A DNA stretch of 32,181 bases. Origin: CAZYXZ01 sp964651395 (lineage in GTDB: Bacteria; Actinomycetota; Actinomycetes; BP-191). This document shows, one piece after another, positions 16,100 to 24,200 of this stretch; position 1 is the stretch's first letter; every line of letters starts with the position of its first letter. The notes beneath the pieces are model-generated. The model was not told where the DNA came from, made no database searches, and saw only the letters and a program-made list of their open reading frames with translations. The translations under genes were made by a program, and so were the position numbers. The stretch is taken from contig CAZYXZ010000036.1 of the NCBI GenBank assembly GCA_964651395.1, forward strand, positions 1 to 32,181. Reading direction: 5' to 3'.

Positions 16100-17391
16100 C
16101 TGCGCCACTGCGCATCGCCTTGCTGGGATGCGGCACGGTCGGCGGCCAGGTCGCGCGCATCCTGCACGAGCACGCGGACGACCTCGCCGCGCGGGTCGGG
16201 GCTCCGCTCGAGCTGGCCGGTGTCGCCGTACGCCAGGCCAACCGCGACCGGCCGGACGTGCCGGTCGCCGCCGAGCTGATCACGACCGACGCCGCGTCCT
16301 TGGTCGCCCGCCCTGATGTCGACGTGGTGGTCGAGGTGATCGGCGGCATCGAGCCGGCCCGCACCCTGCTGCTCGCTGCCATCGCGGCCGGCAAGTCGGT
16401 CGTCACCGCGAACAAGGCGCTGCTCGCGCAGGACGGCGTGTCCCTCTACGAGGCCGCCGACCGGGCCGGCACCGACCTCTACTTCGAGGCGAGCGTCGCG
16501 GGTGGCATCCCGCTGATCCGCCCGCTCAAGGAGTCCCTCGCCGGCGAGCGGATCCACCGCGTCCTCGGCATCGTCAACGGGACGACCAACTACGTGCTCA
16601 CGCGCATGGACGAGACCGGCGCGTCGTTCGCCGAGGCCCTGGACGAGGCGACCGCGCTCGGCTACGCCGAGGCCGACCCGTCCGCGGACATCGAGGGCTT
16701 CGACGCGGCCGCCAAGGCGGCCATCCTGGCCAGCATCGCGTTCCACACCCGCGTGACCGTCGCGGACGTCTACCGCGAGGGCATCACCGAGGTCACGGCG
16801 TCCGACATCGCCAGCGCGAAGCTCATGGGCCGCGTGGTCAAGCTGCTGGCCATCTGCGAGCACACCAGTGGCGGCATCAGCGCACGCGTGCACCCGGCGA
16901 TGCTGCCGCGCACGCACCCGCTCGCCTCGGTGCGCGAGGCGTTCAACGCGGTCTTCGTCGAGGGCGAGTCCGTGGGTCAGCTGATGTTCTACGGCCGCGG
17001 CGCGGGTGGTGGACCGACGGCCAGTGCCGTCGTCGGCGACCTGGTCGCCGTCGCGCGCAACCGCATCTCCGGCGGGCGCGGGGCGGGTGAGTCGGCGTAC
17101 GCCAACCTGCCGCTGCGGCCGATCGGCGAGGCGCTGACCCGGTACCACGTGGACCTCGACGTGGCGGACAAGGCCGGTGTGCTCGCGGCCGTCGCGCAGG
17201 AGTTCGCCGCGCACGACGTGTCGATCCAGACCGTGCGCCAGGAGGGTCGAGGCGACGACGCCAGCCTGGTGCTCGTGACGCACACCGCGACCGACGCCGC
17301 CCTGTCGGGCACGGTCGAGGGCCTGCGCCGGCTGGACAGCGTGCGCGCCGTGGCCGGGGTCATGCGCGTCGAGGGCGAGGACGGGTCATGA
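16096..17391 (+). CDS. hom: Homoserine dehydrogenase
   Basis: A 431-residue NAD(P)-dependent enzyme reducing aspartate semialdehyde to homoserine, the branch point to threonine and methionine. The N-terminal Rossmann motif is LLGCGTVGGQV (residues about 9-19). The catalytic domain carries VNGTTNYVLTRM, the substrate-binding GYAEADPSADIEGFDAAAK and the conserved KLMGRVVKLLA. Residues about 350-425 form an ACT domain (HVDLDVADKAGVLAAVAQEF), expected to mediate threonine feedback inhibition. It is a monofunctional enzyme without an aspartokinase fusion. ATG 16096 overlaps the lysA stop, and its own TGA overlaps thrC ATG 17388. The gene is called thrA in mycobacteria. Confidence 0.97.
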   Translation: MTAPLRIALLGCGTVGGQVARILHEHADDLAARVGAPLELAGVAVRQANRDRPDVPVAAELITTDAASLVARPDVDVVVEVIGGIEPARTLLLAAIAAGKSVVTANKALLAQDGVSLYEAADRAGTDLYFEASVAGGIPLIRPLKESLAGERIHRVLGIVNGTTNYVLTRMDETGASFAEALDEATALGYAEADPSADIEGFDAAAKAAILASIAFHTRVTVADVYREGITEVTASDIASAKLMGRVVKLLAICEHTSGGISARVHPAMLPRTHPLASVREAFNAVFVEGESVGQLMFYGRGAGGGPTASAVVGDLVAVARNRISGGRGAGESAYANLPLRPIGEALTRYHVDLDVADKAGVLAAVAQEFAAHDVSIQTVRQEGRGDDASLVLVTHTATDAALSGTVEGLRRLDSVRAVAGVMRVEGEDGS

Positions 17392-18449
17392 CGGCAGCCG
17401 GCTGGCGCGGTGTGATCGAGGAGTACCGCGGCCGCATGCCCGTCTCGCAGGACACGGTCGTCGTCACGCTGCGTGAGGGCGGTACGCCCCTGGTCCCGGC
17501 AGCCGAGCTGTCCCGGCGTACCGACTGCGACGTCTGGCTGAAGGTGGAGGGCAGCAACCCGACCGGCTCGTTCAAGGACCGCGGGATGACGGTCGCGATC
17601 ACCAAGGCGGTCGAGGAAGGCAGCAAGGCGGTGATCTGCGCGTCCACCGGCAACACCTCCGCCTCCGCGGCGGCGTACGCCGGCCGGGCGGGCATCACCT
17701 GCGCCGTCCTGGTGCCCAGCGGCAAGATCGCGCTCGGCAAGCTGGCCCAGGCGCTGGTGCACGGCGCGCGGCTGCTGCAGGTCGACGGGAACTTCGACGA
17801 CTGCCTCGACCTGGCCCGCGACCTGGCCAAGAACTACCCGGTCACGCTGGTCAACTCGGTCAACCCGTTCCGCATCGAGGGGCAGAAGTCCGCGGCGTTC
17901 GAGATCTGCGACGTCCTCGGCGACGCGCCGGACGTCCACTGCCTGCCCGTGGGCAACGCCGGCAACATCACGGCGTACTGGAAGGGCTACTGCGAGTACG
18001 CCGCCGACGGCGTCTCCTCGAAGCGCCCGGCCATGCGCGGCTTCCAGGCGGCCGGCTCCGCCCCGATCGTCACCGGGGTGGCCGTGCCCAAGCCCGTGAC
18101 CATCGCGACGGCGATCCGCATCGGCAACCCGGCCTCGTGGTCGGAGGCGCTCGCGGCCCGCGACGAGTCCGGCGGCGCGATCGAGTCGGTGACCGACCGG
18201 CAGATCCTCGACGCGTACAAGATCCTGGCCCGCACCGAGGGGGTCTTCGTCGAGCCGGCCTCCGCGGCCAGCGTCGCCGGGCTGCTCCAGGCCCGCGCGC
18301 AGGACACGCTCGAACCCGGGCTGCGGGTCGTGTGCACCGTCACGGGCCACGGCCTCAAGGACCCGGAGTGGGCCATCGCGGGTGCGCCCACTCCAGTGAT
18401 CGTGCCGGTTGACCCGGCGAGGGTCGCCGAGGAGCTGGGTCTTCTCTGA
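17388..18449 (+). CDS. thrC: Threonine synthase
   Basis: A 353-residue fold-type II PLP enzyme turning O-phosphohomoserine into threonine. The PLP lysine is Lys63 in NPTGSFKDRGM; ASTGNTSASAAAYA contacts the cofactor and PVGNAGNITAYWKGY binds its phosphate. The length matches the short actinobacterial class. It is the last gene of the argS operon, with an ATGA overlap to hom, and is followed directly by a strong bidirectional terminator. The kinase gene thrB, which supplies its substrate and usually follows immediately, lies 1.4 kb further on beyond an inverted gene. Confidence 0.97.
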   Translation: MTAAGWRGVIEEYRGRMPVSQDTVVVTLREGGTPLVPAAELSRRTDCDVWLKVEGSNPTGSFKDRGMTVAITKAVEEGSKAVICASTGNTSASAAAYAGRAGITCAVLVPSGKIALGKLAQALVHGARLLQVDGNFDDCLDLARDLAKNYPVTLVNSVNPFRIEGQKSAAFEICDVLGDAPDVHCLPVGNAGNITAYWKGYCEYAADGVSSKRPAMRGFQAAGSAPIVTGVAVPKPVTIATAIRIGNPASWSEALAARDESGGAIESVTDRQILDAYKILARTEGVFVEPASAASVAGLLQARAQDTLEPGLRVVCTVTGHGLKDPEWAIAGAPTPVIVPVDPARVAEELGLL

Positions 18450-18500
18450 CCGAAAAGAAAAGTCGGCTGTCCCCGAAGGGCAGCCGACTCTTCTTTTCGG
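18450..18500. terminator. Bidirectional intrinsic terminator between thrC and the cupredoxin gene
   Basis: Arms of 20 bases (18450-18469 and 18481-18500) pair with one A/C mismatch, and the inner CCC/GGG closes a CGAA tetraloop with one bulged T. The outer stem is A-rich on one side and T-rich on the other (CTTCTTTTC), so either transcript gains a U-tract. It begins right after the thrC TGA and ends six bases before the opposing TAG codon. Confidence 0.92.
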
Positions 18501-18505
18501 ATCAG

Positions 18506-19675
18506 CTACGGAACGTTGAGCGTGACCGACTTCGAGCCGTAGAGCAGCCCGTGGTGCGCCGAGGTGTAGACGACGTAGCCGGCGGTGCCCGGCGGCAGGT
18601 TGGCCGGGATGTTGAAGCCACCGCCGTTGGGCTGGCTGTTGCGCTGCGCGAGGTACTGGTAGCCGCCGCCGAAGATCCGGGCCAGGCCGACCGGGATGCC
18701 GACGTCAGCCGGGAACAGCGCACCGCTGAAGGTGGTCTGCCGCGGCACGGTCTGTCCGGCGACCGGCGCGTTGAGGTTGATCCGCTGGTGCACCTTGACC
18801 AGCACGGTCGGCGCCTTCAGCGCGTCGATCGTGGCGCCGAACGAGGCCTGGCGTGACGGCAGGATGAACGAGGAGAACCGGCCGTTGGCGTCGGTCGTCA
18901 GCCCGCCGATGTCCTGGTAGGAGGTCTGGCCCCAGGACTTCTGGTGGATGCGCACCTGCTTGTTCGGGATGCCGTTGCCGGCCGCGTTGCGCACGAAGCC
19001 GAAGAGCGTCGGCTTGTTCCCGGCGGTGATCTCCGCGACGTTGACCGCCAGCGTGATGCTGGCCGGCACGACGCCACCGCTCGGCGTGGGTGTCGGCGTC
19101 GCCGTTGCGGTGGCAGTGGCCGTGGCTGTGGCGGTGGCCGTGGTGGTCGGCGTCGCGGTGCTGGTCGCCGTCGGCGTTGCCGTGGCCGTCGTGGTCGGGG
19201 TCGCCGTCGCCGTGATGGTCGGCGTCGCGGTGGCGGTGGTGGTCGCGGTCGGGGTGCTGCTGGCCGCCACGACCGTCACGCGGCCGGTCATGAGGTCGGG
19301 GTAGTTGTGCGCCGACGTGGCGTGGATCGGGCAGAAGTAGTCGTAGACGCCGACTGTGCCGAACGTCTTGACGAACGCGTCGGACCCGATCGTCCCGCAG
19401 GTGGGCGGGCAGAGGGGGTGCGAGTTGAACGGCTCGGGACCGCCGGTCGCCTTGGACCGCACGCCGTGCGCCGCGCTCGGGGCCACGTCGACGAACTGCC
19501 ACGTGACCGACTCGCCCACCGTGATGGTCACGGCGTCCATCTGGAACTCGTTGCTGCCGGCCGGGGAGACCAGGACGGTCTGGTTGGCCGCCTGGGCGGG
19601 TCCGGTCGACACGAGTGCGAGGGAACCGGCGACGATGGCCAGGATGGCGGGACCGGCGAACCACGTTCGGCGCAT
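18506..19675 (-). CDS. Exported cupredoxin-domain protein with Thr/Pro/Ala-rich linker
   Basis: A 389-residue exported protein. A signal peptide (MRRTWFAGPAILAIVAGSLAL, cleavage near AQA-AN) is followed by a plastocyanin-like domain (residues about 32-136). Type-1 copper ligands are visible: His70 (AAHGV), Cys115 and His118 (YFCPIHA), Met129 (LMTGRV); Cys89 and Cys93 may form a disulphide. Residues 141-198 consist of Thr, Ala and Pro with rare Ile/Ser, a likely extended, possibly glycosylated spacer. From about 203 to the end are two Ig-like beta segments (ITLAVNVAEITAGNKPTLFG; KVHQRINLNAPVAGQTV) with no anchor. Its role is probably electron transfer or copper binding at the cell surface. ATG 19675 is favoured by GGAG seven bases upstream; a TTG 12 bases earlier is less likely. 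It interrupts the usual thrC-thrB pair in opposite orientation. Confidence 0.85.
   Translation of the reverse strand: MRRTWFAGPAILAIVAGSLALVSTGPAQAANQTVLVSPAGSNEFQMDAVTITVGESVTWQFVDVAPSAAHGVRSKATGGPEPFNSHPLCPPTCGTIGSDAFVKTFGTVGVYDYFCPIHATSAHNYPDLMTGRVTVVAASSTPTATTTATATPTITATATPTTTATATPTATSTATPTTTATATATATATATATPTPTPSGGVVPASITLAVNVAEITAGNKPTLFGFVRNAAGNGIPNKQVRIHQKSWGQTSYQDIGGLTTDANGRFSSFILPSRQASFGATIDALKAPTVLVKVHQRINLNAPVAGQTVPRQTTFSGALFPADVGIPVGLARIFGGGYQYLAQRNSQPNGGGFNIPANLPPGTAGYVVYTSAHHGLLYGSKSVTLNVP
19082..19255 (-). repeat. Low-complexity repeat encoding the Thr/Ala/Pro spacer
   Basis: About 174 bp of degenerate 6-bp and 24-bp units. At the protein level there are four eight-residue units of the form T-x-T-A-T-A-T-P or close, then a run of Ala-Thr pairs. 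Such tracts change length easily, so spacer length probably varies among strains. It is not a CRISPR: no fixed repeat and spacer pattern exists. Confidence 0.85.
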
Positions 19676-19813
19676 GCAGTACTCCAATATTCGGCTTCTT
19701 GGCAGACCTAAACCGTAGTGCTACCCGCACATCCCTGCACGAACCCCCTTTCGGCCTCCTCGTGGGCGACGGCGTGGCATGGCATGGTTAGCCCACCAGG
19801 CAGCCCTGACGGC

Positions 19814-19820
19814 GAGGAGG
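19814..19820 (+). promoter_or_regulatory. Shine-Dalgarno site deciding the thrB TTG start
   Basis: GAGGAGG is a near-perfect anti-Shine-Dalgarno match, and six bases separate it from TTG 19827. The in-frame upstream ATG 19779 has no comparable site and adds 16 residues absent from typical homoserine kinases. Confidence 0.75.
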
Positions 19821-19826
19821 CCACCC

Positions 19827-20750
19827 TTGGCCGGACCGAGCTTCCGCGCGGCCCCGGTACGCGTGCGCGTGCCCGCCTCGTCCGCCAACCTGGGTCCTGG
19901 TTTCGACGCGCTCGCGCTCGCGCTGGAGCTGCACGACGACGTCATCGTGCGGATCGCGGACTCCGGGCTGCAGGTCGACGTGGCCGGCGAGGGCGCGGAC
20001 AGCGTCGACAAGGGCAAGCGCAACCTCGTCGTGCGCTCGATGCGCGCGGCGTTCGACGCCATGGGCGGCCAGCCGCGGGGCCTCGAGGTCGTGTGCGCCA
20101 ACCGCATCCCGCACGGTCGGGGCCTGGGATCGAGCGCGGCCGCGATCGTGGCCGGCGTCGTCGCGGCTCGCGAGCTGGTGCTCGGGGGGCTGAGCGACGC
20201 GGAGGCGCTCGACCTGGCCGCCCAGCTCGAGGGGCACCCCGACAACGTCGCGGCCTGCCTGCTCGGCGGGCTGACCGTGGCCTGGGCGGACGAGGACGCG
20301 ACCGGCAAGCGCTACACCGCAACCCGGCTGGCGGTGCACCCCGACCTCGCGCCGCTGGTGTTCGTGCCCTCGGCGAAGTCGGGCACCGCGAAGGCGCGGC
20401 GCATGCTGCCGGAGTCGGTGCCGCACGCCGACGCGGCGTTCGGTGCCGGGCGCGCCGCGCTGCTGGTCGAGGCGCTCGGTCGGCAGCCGGGCCTGTTGAT
20501 GTCCGCGACCCGCGACGTCCTGCACCAGCCCTACCGAGCCGAGGCCATGCCGCGCACCGCGACCCTCGTCGAGGCCCTGCGCGACGCGGGCATCCCGGCC
20601 GTCGTCTCGGGCGCCGGCCCGTCGGTGCTCGCCCTCGCGACCGGGCCGGAGCAGCTGGCCGCAGCCGAGAGGCTGGCCGGCCGCGGATGGACTCCCCTGG
20701 CCCTCGACGTCGACCCGGTCGGTGCGCGACCGGTCGCGCTCGAGGGGTAG
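19827..20750 (+). CDS. thrB: Homoserine kinase
   Basis: A 307-residue GHMP-family kinase that phosphorylates homoserine with ATP for threonine synthase. The N-terminal VRVRVPASSANLGPGFDALA is the family's opening signature; the phosphate-binding loop is PHGRGLGSSAAA at about residues 93-104; LEGHPDNVAACLLGG and the C-terminal VVSGAGPSVLALA are further GHMP motifs. TTG 19827 is chosen from the strong GAGGAGG site; ATG 19779 is the alternative. Unlike in mycobacteria, where thrC and thrB are adjacent, a 1.2-kb inverted gene and a terminator intervene, so thrB must have its own promoter within about 19,690-19,810. I found no convincing one. The debranching-enzyme gene starts 11 bp after its stop and is probably co-transcribed. 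Confidence 0.96.
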   Translation: MAGPSFRAAPVRVRVPASSANLGPGFDALALALELHDDVIVRIADSGLQVDVAGEGADSVDKGKRNLVVRSMRAAFDAMGGQPRGLEVVCANRIPHGRGLGSSAAAIVAGVVAARELVLGGLSDAEALDLAAQLEGHPDNVAACLLGGLTVAWADEDATGKRYTATRLAVHPDLAPLVFVPSAKSGTAKARRMLPESVPHADAAFGAGRAALLVEALGRQPGLLMSATRDVLHQPYRAEAMPRTATLVEALRDAGIPAVVSGAGPSVLALATGPEQLAAAERLAGRGWTPLALDVDPVGARPVALEG

Positions 20751-20761
20751 GTAGGCACACC

Positions 20762-22939
20762 GTGACCCATACCGGCGCGTCGCTCGACGTCGCGGCCGGG
20801 CCGGCGCCGTCCCCTGAGGGCGATGTCGCCAGCCGGCTCCTGGTCATCAAGGACGGCGACTCCTTCCTGGTCAGCAACGACCAGGGCGACGTCGTCCCCG
20901 GCCTCGAGGGCATGGGCTGGTACGTCCGCGACACGCGGCACCTCTCCCAGCTCGAGCTGCGACTGGCCGGCGCGCGGCCGTCCCTGCTGTCCTCGTCCGA
21001 CGACCGGGTGTGGACCGCGTCCGTCGATCTGGCCAATCCCGAGCTCTGGGATGGCGACCGGATCGCCGTGCCGCAGATGCTCCTCAACATCCGGCGGGTG
21101 CGGCTCGTGCACGGGCGTCTGCACGAGCGGCTGCGCGTGCGCTCGTACCACGAGCAGGCGGCGGTCTTCGACCTCACGCTGCGCGTGGCAGCGGACTTCG
21201 ACGACATCTTCGAGGTGCGCGGTCTGGTCCGGGAGCACCGGGGCGCGACCCAGCCCGTCGAGCTGCGGCCCGACGGGCTGCGGTTCTGCTACGACGGCGA
21301 GGACGGCGTCCGGCGCGAGACCGACCTGCACATCTCGCCACCGCCGCAGGAGATGGTCCGGCACGACGACGGCTCGGTCACGCTCGTCTTCCACCTGGAC
21401 CTCGCCGCGCAGGGCAGCGCGGTGATCTCGCTGACCGCGGACGCCGTCGTCGGCGGTCGCGCCCTGCCGCCGCAGACGTTCGAGGCCGCGCAGCACCAGC
21501 TGCGGGCGTCGTACGACGAGTGGGACCGTGGGTGCACGTCGATCACGACCGACAACGCGGTGTTCAACTCGCTGCTCGATCGCAGCCAGCGCGACCTGCG
21601 CGCGTTGATGACTCCGACACCGCACGGGCAGGTGCTCGCGGCGGGGATCCCCTGGTACGTCACGCTGTTCGGCCGCGACTCGATCCTGGCCAGCCACCAG
21701 GCGTTGCTGCTCACCGCGGAACCGGCGCGCGCCACCCTGCGCACGCTGGCGGCGTACCAGGGCCGCCAGCTGGACCCGTGGCGTGACGAGGAGCCGGGCA
21801 AGATCCTGCACGAGGTGCGCCAGGGGGAGCTGGCCGGGGCCGGGTACGTGCCGCACACGCCCTACTACGGCACCGTCGACGCCACGCCGCTGTTCCTGGT
21901 GCTGCTCGGCTCCTACTTCCGTTGGACCGGTGACCACGCCCTGATCGAGGAGCTGCTGCCCAACGCGGAGGCGGCGCTCAACTGGATCGACGAGTACGGC
22001 GACAGCGACGGCGACGGCTTCGTCGACTACCGGCGCCGGTCTCCGCGCGGGTTGGCCAACCAGGGCTGGAAGGACTCGTTCGACTCCGTGGTGCACACCG
22101 ACGGAAAGCTCGCACCGAGCCCGATCGCGCTCGCCGAGGTACAGGGCTACGTGCATCTCGCCCGCCTGCGCATGGCCGACGTGTACGACGGGCTGGGGCG
22201 CGACGAGGACGCGGCGAACCAGCGCGACCTGGCGGCCGAGCTGAAGGTGCGGTTCAACGAGGCGTTCTGGATGCCGGAGGCCAACTACTACGCCCTGGCT
22301 CTCGACGGCGAGGGCCGGCAGGTCGGCACCGTCACCACGAACCCGGCACACGGCCTCTACTGCGGCATCGTCGACGCCGACAAGGCGGCGTTGATGGCGC
22401 AGCGGCTGCTCGCGCCGGACATGTTCAGCGGCTGGGGCATCCGGACTATGAGCCGCACCGAGGTCGCCTACAACCCGATGAGCTACCACGACGGCTCGGT
22501 GTGGCCGCACGACAACGCGATGGTCGCCGCGGGGCTGAAGCGCTACGGCCACGACGAGGCGACGCTGCGGATCACGACCGCCATCGTCGAAGGGGCGGGC
22601 AGTACGCCGGACCGCCGGCTGCCCGAGCTGTTCTGCGGCTTCACGCGGCGCGGCGGCACCTCACCGGTGTCCTACCCCGTGGCCTGCGCGCCGCAGGCGT
22701 GGGCAGCGGGGGCCACGTTCCAGCTGCTCCAGGCGATGCTCGGCATCTCGGCGCGGGCGGACGAGGGGCTGCTGACCGTCAACAAGCCCGCGCTGCCCGA
22801 GTGGCTGAACCGGGTGACGCTGCGCAACATCCGGGTGGGTCCGGCTCGCCTCTCGCTCGAGTTCCTGCGTCAGGGCGAGCGGACGTCGTTCAGCCTCATC
22901 GACCGCGACGGCGACGTTCGCGTCATCATGCAGGAGTAG
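20762..22939 (+). CDS. Glycogen-debranching-type amylo-alpha-1,6-glucosidase
   Basis: A 725-residue cytosolic protein. The N-terminal beta domain (residues about 20-300) is of the GDE_N_bis type: KDGDSFLVSNDQGDVVPG, GWYVRDTRHLSQLEL. From about 300 comes an (alpha/alpha)6 barrel: IPWYVTLFGRDSILASHQAL, WKDSFDSVVH, NPMSYHDGSVWPHDNAMVA. Acidic residues in GRDS, KDSFDS and YHDGSVWPHDN are candidate catalytic groups, as in GH63-like debranching enzymes. It probably removes alpha-1,6-linked glucose from glycogen or a related alpha-glucan, but family members also act on other oligosaccharides. GTG 20762 follows thrB by 11 bp. No signal peptide is present. It sits between thrB and rho, where mycobacteria have nothing. 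Confidence 0.88.
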   Translation: MTHTGASLDVAAGPAPSPEGDVASRLLVIKDGDSFLVSNDQGDVVPGLEGMGWYVRDTRHLSQLELRLAGARPSLLSSSDDRVWTASVDLANPELWDGDRIAVPQMLLNIRRVRLVHGRLHERLRVRSYHEQAAVFDLTLRVAADFDDIFEVRGLVREHRGATQPVELRPDGLRFCYDGEDGVRRETDLHISPPPQEMVRHDDGSVTLVFHLDLAAQGSAVISLTADAVVGGRALPPQTFEAAQHQLRASYDEWDRGCTSITTDNAVFNSLLDRSQRDLRALMTPTPHGQVLAAGIPWYVTLFGRDSILASHQALLLTAEPARATLRTLAAYQGRQLDPWRDEEPGKILHEVRQGELAGAGYVPHTPYYGTVDATPLFLVLLGSYFRWTGDHALIEELLPNAEAALNWIDEYGDSDGDGFVDYRRRSPRGLANQGWKDSFDSVVHTDGKLAPSPIALAEVQGYVHLARLRMADVYDGLGRDEDAANQRDLAAELKVRFNEAFWMPEANYYALALDGEGRQVGTVTTNPAHGLYCGIVDADKAALMAQRLLAPDMFSGWGIRTMSRTEVAYNPMSYHDGSVWPHDNAMVAAGLKRYGHDEATLRITTAIVEGAGSTPDRRLPELFCGFTRRGGTSPVSYPVACAPQAWAAGATFQLLQAMLGISARADEGLLTVNKPALPEWLNRVTLRNIRVGPARLSLEFLRQGERTSFSLIDRDGDVRVIMQE

Positions 22940-23057
22940 CTGACAAATCCACCCGCATGGCCCGCGGTGACCACAGAGACCACCCGTTGTGCCCATAGCA
23001 GGCCTCCGATCGGCTCCCGAGCATCAACCTCAGGACTTCGACGGAGGGTGACCGCTC

Positions 23058-24200
23058 GTGAGCAGGCAGCGATGGGCGCGGGACGACGGTGCGGTCGCCG
23101 TCGTCTGGGCCATCGTGCTCTCGCTCCTCGTCGCCCCGCTGACCGGCCTCGCGCTGACCACGTACGTGCGCACGGGCGTCTCCGCCGAGCTGCAGCGCGC
23201 GGCCGACGCCGGCGCGCTCGCCGGTGCCGCGAGCATCCCGCTCGGCGACCTCAACTACCTGGCGGCCTACCTCGCGGCCACCAACCTCGGGCCGACCGAC
23301 GCCGTCGGCACGTCGCTCGCGACCTACCTCCCACCGGGCGCCGCGAACCCGCTGACCGTCGCGTGCTCCCACGCCGTCGCGTCGTTGTCCGTCGACAACG
23401 GCTTCTCGGGCAAGTGGGCCGCGCCGCACGGCGCTCCCACCTGCTCGGCGCGCTATCTCCCCGACTCGAGCCTCGGCGCCACGCTCGGCGGCTGCATCAC
23501 GAACCTGCTCAGCCCCATCGCCCCCCTGCTCGGCGGGCTGACGGTGCCCGACGTCACGCGCCTGCTGCCCGCGCTGGCGCACCCCGGCGTCGAGGTGACC
23601 GTCACGTACAAGGCGCGTGGTCCGCTCGACGACCTGGTCGACCCGTCGGGCACGCCCAGCACGCACACCGTGGTCTCGCGTGCAGTACGCCGGTTCAAGG
23701 ACCTGGTGGTCGTCCCGACGGTCGCCCTGAACAAGATCCCGCTTGTCGGCGGGCTGCTCGGCCCCGTGCCCGTCCCCGGCACGATCGACCTCAACCCGAC
23801 CGTCAACGCGGTCTCGACCACGCTCTACACGACGCTGTCGACGACCAGCACGCTGCTGAACCCGCTGCTGTCCGTGCTCGGCTGCGGTGGCATCCTCAAC
23901 GGGCTGGCCGACGACCTGCACGACCTCAACCCGAACACGTCCAGCCAGCCGCCGCCCACCGCCGCGCAGATCATCGCGGACGCGCGCGCGATGCAGACGC
24001 CACTGCTGGCCCTGCGCATGCCCACGGACCCGACCAACCTGCTGAAGGTCCCGTTCCTCGACTTCGTGCCGATGTGCGTGAACCCGACCGGCTCGCTCAC
24101 CGCGGTGCCGCTGCCGACGACGCTGCCGGCCGCCGGCAGCCTCGCGTCCTGCAGTGCCGCGGCCATCGGCGCCTTCCGCGCCTCGCTGGTGTCACAGTGA
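23058..24200 (+). CDS. TadG-like pilus-assembly protein
   Basis: A 380-residue protein, first gene of the Tad-type operon. After a short charged start (RQRWARDDG), residues about 12-35 form a hydrophobic helix (AVAVVWAIVLSLLVAPLTGL). The TadG_N-like segment follows: VSAELQRAADAGALAGAA (about 40-57), the 'QxAADAAALAGA' pattern of putative Flp pilus-assembly proteins. The rest is an extracytoplasmic domain with paired cysteines (VACSHA; TCSARYL; GGCITN; LGCGGI; PMCVN; ASCSAA) that may form disulphides. TadG proteins are thought to anchor or initiate pili at the membrane. GTG 23058 has GGAGGG nine bases upstream. No clear promoter is seen in the 118-bp gap upstream. Its TGA overlaps tadE GTG 24197. 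Confidence 0.82.
   Translation: MSRQRWARDDGAVAVVWAIVLSLLVAPLTGLALTTYVRTGVSAELQRAADAGALAGAASIPLGDLNYLAAYLAATNLGPTDAVGTSLATYLPPGAANPLTVACSHAVASLSVDNGFSGKWAAPHGAPTCSARYLPDSSLGATLGGCITNLLSPIAPLLGGLTVPDVTRLLPALAHPGVEVTVTYKARGPLDDLVDPSGTPSTHTVVSRAVRRFKDLVVVPTVALNKIPLVGGLLGPVPVPGTIDLNPTVNAVSTTLYTTLSTTSTLLNPLLSVLGCGGILNGLADDLHDLNPNTSSQPPPTAAQIIADARAMQTPLLALRMPTDPTNLLKVPFLDFVPMCVNPTGSLTAVPLPTTLPAAGSLASCSAAAIGAFRASLVSQ

Noticed and set aside
19082..19255. Repeated tract considered as a CRISPR array or minisatellite
   Set aside because: It is coding, in frame, with degenerate 6-bp and 24-bp units and no unique spacers.
19676..19813. Promoters for the cupredoxin gene and thrB in the divergent gap
   Set aside because: TTGGCA (19,699) with TACCCG at 17 bases is too weak, and the minus-strand candidates lack a -35; nothing reliable could be assigned.
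19779..19826. ATG 19779 as the thrB start
   Set aside because: It adds residues not typical of homoserine kinase, and the strong GAGGAGG site favours TTG 19827.
22940..23057. Promoter for the Tad operon in the 118-bp gap
   Set aside because: TTGTGC and CATAGC occur but with wrong spacing; no pair of boxes was convincing.
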